Origin: an uncultured Erythrobacter sp.
GTDB taxonomy: Bacteria; Pseudomonadota; Alphaproteobacteria; Sphingomonadales; Sphingomonadaceae
Direction: 5' to 3'
Assembly: GCA_947258465.1 (NCBI GenBank)
Contig: CAMYIQ010000120.1
Location: 1 to 11,400 of the forward strand
DNA length: 11,400 nt
The notes under the pieces are model-generated. The model saw nothing but the letters and a program-made list of their open reading frames with translations, was not told the DNA's origin and made no database searches. The position numbers and the translations under genes are program-made. This document shows, in pieces, positions 6,728-11,400 of the stretch. Positions within the stretch are counted from its first letter, which is position 1. Every line of letters starts with the position of its first letter.

Positions 6728-7270
6728 TTACTTGGGTGCCAGCACCATGATCATCTGGCGACCTTCGAGACGCGGGAAGGCTTCGACCTTGGCGATTTCC
6801 TCCACATCGTCGCGGACGCGGTTCAGGAGGTCCATGCCAAGCTGCTGGTGGGCCATTTCGCGGCCGCGGAAGCGTAGTGTGCACTTCACCTTGTCGCCGT
6901 TTTCGATGAACTTCACGACATTGCGCATCTTCACGTCATAGTCATGCGTGTCGATGTTCGGGCGCATCTTGACCTCTTTGATTTCCTGGGTCTTCTGCGT
7001 CTTGCGCGCGAGGTTCGCCTTTTTCTGCGCCTCGTAGCGATATTTGCCGACATCGAGGAATTTGCACACCGGCGGGTCCGCATTGGGGGACACTTCGACC
7101 AGGTTGAGGCCAAGCTCGTTGGCCTGCTCGGTCGCTTCGCGGGTGAACATAACGCCGAGGTTCTCGCCTTCGTGATCGATCACGCGGACCTTCGGCACAT
7201 TGATCATGTTATCGTAGCGTGGGCCGCTCTTGACGGGCATCTGCATGCTACGGCGGGGTGGACGGGCTAT
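6728..7270 (-). CDS. infC: translation initiation factor IF-3
   Basis: IF-3 binds the 30S subunit, prevents premature 50S joining and checks the start codon-initiator tRNA pairing. The N-domain spans roughly residues 20-85, including VRVIDHEGENLGVM and the signature-like KFLDVGKYRYEAQKK; a basic linker rich in Lys/Thr/Gln follows; the C-domain contains IDTHDYDVKMRNVVKF and LRFRGREMAHQQ and ends VLAPK. An ATG at 7246 would give 172 residues but has no Shine-Dalgarno sequence nearby. AAGGAG at 7284-7279 lies eight bases before an in-frame ATA at 7270, adding Met-Ala-Arg-Pro-Pro-Arg-Arg-Ser for 180 residues, and basic N-termini are normal for IF-3. I choose ATA because infC in other bacteria uses AUU/AUA/AUC for autoregulation. 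No rpmI-rplT follows. The 195 bases upstream (7271-7465) hold no gene I can support. Confidence 0.95.
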   Translation of the reverse strand: MARPPRRSMQMPVKSGPRYDNMINVPKVRVIDHEGENLGVMFTREATEQANELGLNLVEVSPNADPPVCKFLDVGKYRYEAQKKANLARKTQKTQEIKEVKMRPNIDTHDYDVKMRNVVKFIENGDKVKCTLRFRGREMAHQQLGMDLLNRVRDDVEEIAKVEAFPRLEGRQMIMVLAPK

Positions 7271-7284
7271 GGGGTAATCTCCTT
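7268..7284 (-). promoter_or_regulatory. Shine-Dalgarno plus AUA start of infC
   Basis: AAGGAG (7284-7279), an 8-base spacer, then ATA (7270-7268) in frame with infC. The nearest ATG is 24 bases further on with only GC-rich, non-purine sequence before it. A poor start codon behind a good Shine-Dalgarno sequence is the known arrangement by which IF-3 represses its own translation. Confidence 0.7.
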
Positions 7285-7465
7285 GATTCTGCCTGTTTCG
7301 AGGGGGGTATGTAGGGAGAAACGCCGGAATTCGGAAGGGGGAAGAAAGGTTTTTGTCTCAGGCGCCCATCTCCTCGCGTTCGATAGCGGTTCTTCATCCG
7401 CAGGGGCCGCAGCGCAGCGATGGGATGGCCCCCATGGGAAACCGACGCGGGCCAGCGCGGAAAAG

Positions 7466-8167
7466 TTAAGCCGCCTGCCACAAATTGAACCGGGCCAGCT
7501 TGCCCTTTGCAGGAACCACCGCGTCGATTCGGTCGGCCGGTTGGAGGGCTTTCATGATCGCTGGATCGGCTGCATTCATCCCGCCTGTGTATGCACCGAA
7601 GGCGGGCAGGATCATGCGGCCCGTGGGCACGCCGTCGGGGCCGTCATTGGCGCTGACCACCGCGCAGGGGCGGCGGATCATACGTTGGTGAACCTTCAGC
7701 TGCAGGCGCGGATGGTAGTGGCCGGAGAGTTCCGGCCGGGTTTCGCCCTTCCTGGCGCGGTGGCGCAGAATCACGCCGCCGATTTCGAGTTCTTCGGCCA
7801 GCGAACCGCCGCAGCGGGCCTCCATATCGGGATCGTGATTGCCGGTGATCCAGACCCAGTCGACCGCCTTGGTGAGTGCATCGAGCATGCCCGAGGCGTG
7901 CGGTTCCAGACGGGTCGAACCGTCCGAATCGTGGAAATTGTCGCCCAGCGTGATGACGCGGCGCGCGCCGGTTTCGCGGATGGCCAGTGCCACACGCTCC
8001 AGCGTTTCGCGGCTGTCATAGGGTGGGATCATCTGGCCGTGACGGGCGAAGAAGCTGCCCTTTTCGAGGTGCAGGTCGGCGACCAGCAGCGCGCGCTCGC
8101 GCGGCCAGTAGAGCGCGCGGCCCTCTGTCAGGAGCCATTCCTCACCTGCGAACGAAAGGGGAACCAT
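7466..8167 (-). CDS. pdeM: ligase-associated metallophosphoesterase PdeM
   Basis: A 233-residue calcineurin-type metallophosphoesterase. All metal-site motifs are visible: Asp31-x-His33 in VADLHLEKGS, GDNFHD (Asp76, Asn77), GNHD (109-112) and GHYH (His150, His152). The overall layout, with the DLHLEKGS motif followed by a conserved PPYDS and a C-terminal LPAFGAYTGG, matches PdeM, the endonuclease-like protein usually encoded with an ATP-dependent DNA ligase, an Lhr-type helicase and an exonuclease in DNA damage response clusters. None of those partners is in the window. The start at 8167 has no clear Shine-Dalgarno sequence. The gene diverges from hemF with 45 bp between start codons. Cytoplasmic; a nuclease or phosphodiesterase activity is inferred from the family. 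Confidence 0.85.
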   Translation of the reverse strand: MVPLSFAGEEWLLTEGRALYWPRERALLVADLHLEKGSFFARHGQMIPPYDSRETLERVALAIRETGARRVITLGDNFHDSDGSTRLEPHASGMLDALTKAVDWVWITGNHDPDMEARCGGSLAEELEIGGVILRHRARKGETRPELSGHYHPRLQLKVHQRMIRRPCAVVSANDGPDGVPTGRMILPAFGAYTGGMNAADPAIMKALQPADRIDAVVPAKGKLARFNLWQAA

Positions 8168-8212
8168 GCGTGGCTATTGCCGCCTGCGCGCCGCAATGGC
8201 AAGGGCTTCGTC

Positions 8213-9085
8213 ATGACCGACTGGACCCAGCAGACCGACACCGCCCGCACCTGGTTCGAAACCCTGCGCGACCGCATCTGCGCGGAATTCGAGAGTATCG
8301 AGCGCGAGGCAGGATCGGATGCGCGCTTCCAGTACGATAGCTGGAACCGGCAAGAGGAAGGCAATCCCGATCCGGGTGGTGGAACGCGGGGCCTCATGAA
8401 GGGCCAGGTGTTCGAAAAGGTCGGCGTCAATGTCTCGACCGTGCGCGGCAATTTCGCGCCCGAATTTGCCGGAACCATCAACGGTGCGAGCGCGGAAAAC
8501 CCGGGCTTCACCGCGACCGGCATCAGCCTGGTAGCGCATATGGCCAACCCGCATGTCCCTGCCGTGCATATGAATACGCGCTTCCTCACCACCGGCAAGG
8601 CCTGGTTCGGGGGCGGGGCGGATCTCAACCCGCCGATCCCCTACGCAGAGGACACGGAGGATTTTCACGCCCGCTTTCGCGCCGCCTGCGCCGCGCATAA
8701 TCCGACCTATTACGAGCGCTTCAAAAAATGGGCGGACGACTATTTCTACATCCCCCACCGGGGCGTCCATCGCGGCGTCGGCGGGATTTTCTACGACCAT
8801 CTCGAATGCGAGGCCCCTTCTGCTGATGGTGGGGCCGCCTTCGAACGCAATCTCGCCTTTACCAAGGATGTTGGCGAAGCGTTTCTCGATATCTTCCCGA
8901 CGCTGGTCCGCCGTCGGATGGAGAGCGAGTTCACGAGCGCCGACAAACAGACCCAGCTCGAATGGCGCGGACGCTATGCCGAATTCAACCTTGTCTACGA
9001 TCGCGGCACTTTGTTCGGCCTCAAGACCGGCGGCAATATCGATGCGATTCTGATGAGCCTGCCGCCAGAGGCGGTGTGGTCCTGA
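8213..9085 (+). CDS. hemF: oxygen-dependent coproporphyrinogen III oxidase
   Basis: Decarboxylates two propionates of coproporphyrinogen III to vinyls using O2, giving protoporphyrinogen IX in haem (and, where present, bacteriochlorophyll) synthesis; cytoplasmic homodimer. At 290 residues it is close to the family length of about 300. Landmarks are GVNVSTVRG (71-79), SLVAHMANPHVPAVHMNTRF (105-124) with His109, His114 and His119, WFGGGADLNP (131-140), the signature region KKW...HRGVHRGVGGIFYD (171-195), and the C-terminal RGRYAEFNLVYDRGTLFGLK and TGGNIDAILMSLPP. Within the signature the usual Cys after Trp is Ala174 and the usual Glu is Val185. ATG 8213 follows AAGGG by seven bases. The frame remains open upstream for more than 1 kb, but that stretch is antisense to pdeM and infC and carries no hemF features. 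Confidence 0.95.
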   Translation: MTDWTQQTDTARTWFETLRDRICAEFESIEREAGSDARFQYDSWNRQEEGNPDPGGGTRGLMKGQVFEKVGVNVSTVRGNFAPEFAGTINGASAENPGFTATGISLVAHMANPHVPAVHMNTRFLTTGKAWFGGGADLNPPIPYAEDTEDFHARFRAACAAHNPTYYERFKKWADDYFYIPHRGVHRGVGGIFYDHLECEAPSADGGAAFERNLAFTKDVGEAFLDIFPTLVRRRMESEFTSADKQTQLEWRGRYAEFNLVYDRGTLFGLKTGGNIDAILMSLPPEAVWS

Positions 9086-9132
9086 AGGCGCGGGTCCGTG
9101 GAACTGGGCCGAAGGATCCCGATATAGTCTGA

Positions 9133-10461
9133 ATGTCTGCGCTGCGCGACCCTATCCGGCTGATTCCGGTCCTGTTTCTGGCGGCGATAGCGCTTGGCAC
9201 GCTGTTGCTGTGGCTGCCCGTTTCCACGGCCGACGATACGCAAACCGCATTTCTGACTGCACTGTTTACCTCGACCTCGGCCGTCGGGGTGACCGGGCTG
9301 ATCGTCGTCGACACGGCAACCTACTGGTCACCGTTCGGTCAGGGCGTCATCCTGGTCCTTTTCCAGATCGGCGGATTCGGGATCATGACGGCGGCGAGCC
9401 TGTTCGGGCTCATGGCCGGGCGGGGTTTCGGCTTGCGCGACCGTATCGCGACGCAGGTAGAGCGCCGCCGCCTCGAAGTCGGCGATGCCCGTTCGGTGCT
9501 CAAGCTGGTGCTGATGATCACTCTGGTCGTGGAAGCGGCCCTCGCGGCGATTCTGACCGGGCGGTTCATGCTGTCCTACAATTTCCCGTTCGGCGAGGCC
9601 CTGTGGCACGGCACGTTCCATGCAGTCAGCGCATTCAACAATGCCGGCTTTTCAAGCTTCTCCGACAGCGTGATGGGTTTCCAGTCGGATGCGGTGATCC
9701 TCGTGCCGATCATGCTGGCGATCGTGCTGACCGCGCTCGGTTTTCCCGTGATGCAGGATTTGCGCCATCACGGGGTTAGCTGGAGGCGCTGGACCCTGCA
9801 CACCAAGATCACCGTGAGCGGCACGGCCGGTCTGTTGCTGGGCGGCTTTCTTGCCATTTTGGCGATGGAATGGGCCAATCCCGATACGCTGGGCTCGATG
9901 AGCGTGGGGGCGAAAATCCTCAATGCGGCATTCCATTCCGTGATGCCGCGCACGGCTGGCTTCAACAGTCTCGATGTGGGCGCTTTTCATGACGAGACGC
10001 TCATGGTGAACTACTTCCTGATGTTTATCGGTGGAGGAAGTGCCGGGACGGCCGGCGGTATCAAGATTACGACTTTCGCCGTTCTTCTGGCGGTCGTCCT
10101 GTCGGAAATTCTGCGTCGCAAGGACGCGGACGTGTTCGGCCGCCGTTTCGGCCATGCGGTGGAACGCCAGGCCCTGACCGTGGTCGTGCTAGCCGGGTCT
10201 TTGATATTCGGTGCGACGACCTATCTCGCCACGATCACCCCATTGCCCTTCGAGGCTCTTCTGTTCGAAAGCATCTCGGCCTTCTCGACCGTTGGGCTTT
10301 CGACCGGTGTGACCGCAGACCTGCCGCCTGCCGGTCAGATCGTCATCATCGCGCTCATGTTCATCGGACGCGTAGGGACGATAACCGTCGCTACCGCGCT
10401 CGCGCTGGGCGGCGAGCCGCGCCCGTTCCGTTATCCGGAGGAGAATCCCATTGTCGGCTGA
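9133..10461 (+). CDS. ktrB: K+ uptake channel subunit KtrB (TrkH/KtrB family)
   Basis: A 442-residue inner-membrane protein, the length of KtrB rather than the longer TrkH. It shows four M1-P-M2 repeats with the single-filter glycines: TSAVGVTG (Gly52), FNNAGF (Gly172), PRTAGFN (Gly276) and FSTVGLS (Gly388). It also has the flexible gating loop GGGSAGTAGGIK (300-311) in repeat 3 and the conserved C-terminal GRVGT (412-416). It conducts K+, in several species with Na+ coupling, under control of a cytoplasmic RCK ring. It is followed directly by ktrA with an 11-base overlap, so the two form one operon. ATG 9133 lacks a good Shine-Dalgarno sequence. The 47 bases after hemF contain a weak bulged stem (9091-9097 with 9114-9121) and a TATAGT at 9123-9128, but no convincing promoter or terminator. 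Confidence 0.93.
   Translation: MSALRDPIRLIPVLFLAAIALGTLLLWLPVSTADDTQTAFLTALFTSTSAVGVTGLIVVDTATYWSPFGQGVILVLFQIGGFGIMTAASLFGLMAGRGFGLRDRIATQVERRRLEVGDARSVLKLVLMITLVVEAALAAILTGRFMLSYNFPFGEALWHGTFHAVSAFNNAGFSSFSDSVMGFQSDAVILVPIMLAIVLTALGFPVMQDLRHHGVSWRRWTLHTKITVSGTAGLLLGGFLAILAMEWANPDTLGSMSVGAKILNAAFHSVMPRTAGFNSLDVGAFHDETLMVNYFLMFIGGGSAGTAGGIKITTFAVLLAVVLSEILRRKDADVFGRRFGHAVERQALTVVVLAGSLIFGATTYLATITPLPFEALLFESISAFSTVGLSTGVTADLPPAGQIVIIALMFIGRVGTITVATALALGGEPRPFRYPEENPIVG
10437..10443 (+). promoter_or_regulatory. Shine-Dalgarno that sets the TTG start of ktrA
   Basis: GGAGGAG lies inside the end of ktrB, seven bases before TTG 10451. Spacing and strength are near ideal, and no ATG or GTG is available at a better distance. 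Confidence 0.75.
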
Positions 10462-11119
10462 TACACGCAATCCCGTCCTGGTCGTCGGGCTCGGACGTTT
10501 CGGCGGTTCGGTCGCCCGTACTCTGGAACGGATGGGGCACGAAGTGCTCGGCGCAGATACCGACCCGGTCAGAGTGCGGGAGTATGCGGCCGACCTGACT
10601 CAGGTGGTCGAGGCCGACTGCACGGATTTCGAATGCCTCGACAAGCTTGGCGCGAGGACCTTCACCTCGGTGGTCGTGGGAATAGGTAGCGATATCGAGG
10701 CGAGCGTGCTGGCGGTGTTGGCACTATCCGATCTTGGTGTCGCCAACATCTGGGCCAAGGCAACCAATGAGAAGCATGGCCGCATCCTCGAGCGGACGGG
10801 AGCGCATCATGTCGTCTTCCCCGAGGAAAAGATGGGCGAGCGCGTAGCGCGCCTGCTCAATGAACGCCTGCTCGATTTCATCAGTTTCGGCGACGAATTT
10901 GCCATTGCGAAGCTTGCCGCCCCCACAGCCATTGTCGGCCTGCCGCTGATCACGAGCGAGTGCCGCAAGAAATTTGACGTGACCGTCATCGGGGTGAAGC
11001 GCGAGGGCGAGGACTTCATTCACGCGGTTCCCGACACGTTGATCATGCCCAAGGATATTCTGGTCGTATCCGGCAGAGTGGAAAAGATCGAAGCTTTCGC
11101 AGCGCAGCACGGGCATTGA
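10451..11119 (+). CDS. ktrA: K+ uptake regulatory subunit KtrA (RCK domain)
   Basis: A 222-residue cytoplasmic protein with one RCK_N and one RCK_C domain; the double-length TrkA (about 450) is excluded by size. The Rossmann start GLGRFG (13-18) and the acidic residue closing the second strand (Asp36 in GADTDP) indicate nucleotide binding. In characterised KtrA, ATP or ADP in an octameric ring opens or closes KtrB. The C-terminal part from about 140 fits the RCK_C ligand domain, ending in the DTLIMPKDILVVSG strand pattern. It begins at TTG 10451 inside the last codons of ktrB, behind a strong Shine-Dalgarno sequence. After the stop I see no clear intrinsic terminator before the next gene; the GC-rich repeats at 11120-11270 lack a T-run. 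Confidence 0.93.
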   Translation: MSADTRNPVLVVGLGRFGGSVARTLERMGHEVLGADTDPVRVREYAADLTQVVEADCTDFECLDKLGARTFTSVVVGIGSDIEASVLAVLALSDLGVANIWAKATNEKHGRILERTGAHHVVFPEEKMGERVARLLNERLLDFISFGDEFAIAKLAAPTAIVGLPLITSECRKKFDVTVIGVKREGEDFIHAVPDTLIMPKDILVVSGRVEKIEAFAAQHGH

Positions 11120-11277
11120 TCGCCACCGCCCCCTTGGGCGCGGGATTATCCAGGCCCGGCCCATGTTTTCGTGCGCGGGGCTGGCGCGCGGGCTCAGGAT
11201 CGGCGATAGCGCCCCCGCTTAAGAGAAGACCAAAGCCGGGTCGCGTATCCGGCGCCTGACCGACCGGAGACATGCCC

Positions 11278-11400
11278 ATGCGCCGCCTCGCCCCGCTCGC
11301 CCTGCTGCTCGCCAGTGCCGCCTGCACTACGATGGAGGCCGCGCCCCCGGCAGCGTCTCCCTCGGCACCGGAACGCATGATCTCGCCGATCCTGACTACG
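11278..11400 (+). CDS. start of an unidentified lipoprotein-type gene (truncated by the window edge)
   Basis: Forty-one codons are visible and the frame runs off the right end. The N-terminus has two arginines, a Leu/Ala hydrophobic core and Ser-Ala-Ala-Cys at 13-16, a slightly off-consensus lipobox with Cys16 as the lipidation site, followed by Thr-Thr and an Ala/Pro/Ser-rich linker. This suggests an envelope lipoprotein. GGAGA at 11266-11270 sits seven bases before ATG 11278; the in-frame ATG at 11272 is too close to it. Too little is present to name a family, and a plain Sec signal peptide is the alternative. Confidence 0.7.
   Translation, partial: MRRLAPLALLLASAACTTMEAAPPAASPSAPERMISPILTT

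Noticed and set aside
7248..7481. A 77-codon minus-strand frame between pdeM and infC.
   Set aside because: It overlaps both the pdeM end and the infC Shine-Dalgarno sequence and start, and has no Shine-Dalgarno sequence of its own. Its composition (Arg/Pro/Ser) is typical of non-coding GC-rich DNA.
6944..9085. A 713-codon plus-strand frame that would make hemF a large fusion protein.
   Set aside because: The first 423 codons run antisense to infC and pdeM and show no domain. HemF homology starts at ATG 8213, which has a Shine-Dalgarno sequence.
11120..11270. GC-rich inverted repeats after ktrA considered as a terminator or small RNA.
   Set aside because: Only short imperfect stems (for example GCCGG/CCGGC) and no T-run; not enough to call.
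1..11400. CRISPR array, transposon ends, prophage or toxin-antitoxin genes.
   Set aside because: No spaced direct repeats, transposase or integrase motifs, or small paired genes were seen; gene content and composition look like ordinary chromosome.

Overview
The window looks like a chromosomal, high-GC stretch from an alphaproteobacterium, most likely Sphingomonadales (Erythrobacteraceae-like). This rests on my recall of how the IF-3, secreted S9 peptidase, KtrB and J-domain proteins look in that group; no search was run. I saw no tRNA, rRNA, insertion sequence, prophage or CRISPR. Coding density is high and no gene-free stretch exceeds 300 bases.

Left part (1-3188). The window opens with the tail of an unidentified hydrophobic protein. 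Next is a J-domain protein gene (+, 231-764). Its 3' end overlaps by 38 nt the 3' end of a two-gene minus-strand operon: a PLP enzyme of the cystathionine gamma-synthase/methionine gamma-lyase superfamily (1665-2975) and, coupled through a GTGA overlap, a DcsG/RimK-like ATP-grasp ligase (727-1668). The 213-nt region ahead of the PLP-enzyme gene holds a plausible promoter and an mRNA leader. In that leader a perfect 8-bp hairpin covers the ribosome binding site, which suggests translational control by RNA structure.

Middle part (3189-7465). A SLC13/DASS carboxylate transporter gene (-) and a secreted S9 prolyl-oligopeptidase-like gene (+) diverge from a 125-bp region. The S9 gene ends at a strong bidirectional terminator shared with convergent infC (IF-3). 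The infC gene appears to start at AUA, eight bases after an AAGGAG Shine-Dalgarno sequence, in line with the rare start codons known for this autoregulated gene.

Right part (7466-11400). pdeM, a ligase-associated metallophosphoesterase without its usual partners in view, diverges from hemF (oxygen-dependent coproporphyrinogen III oxidase) across 45 bp. Then comes a ktrB-ktrA potassium-uptake operon with overlapping genes and a TTG-started ktrA. The window ends inside the start of a small lipoprotein-type gene.

Most genes are ordinary housekeeping. The places worth a second look are the RBS-masking leader with its PLP/ATP-grasp operon, and the AUA start of infC.
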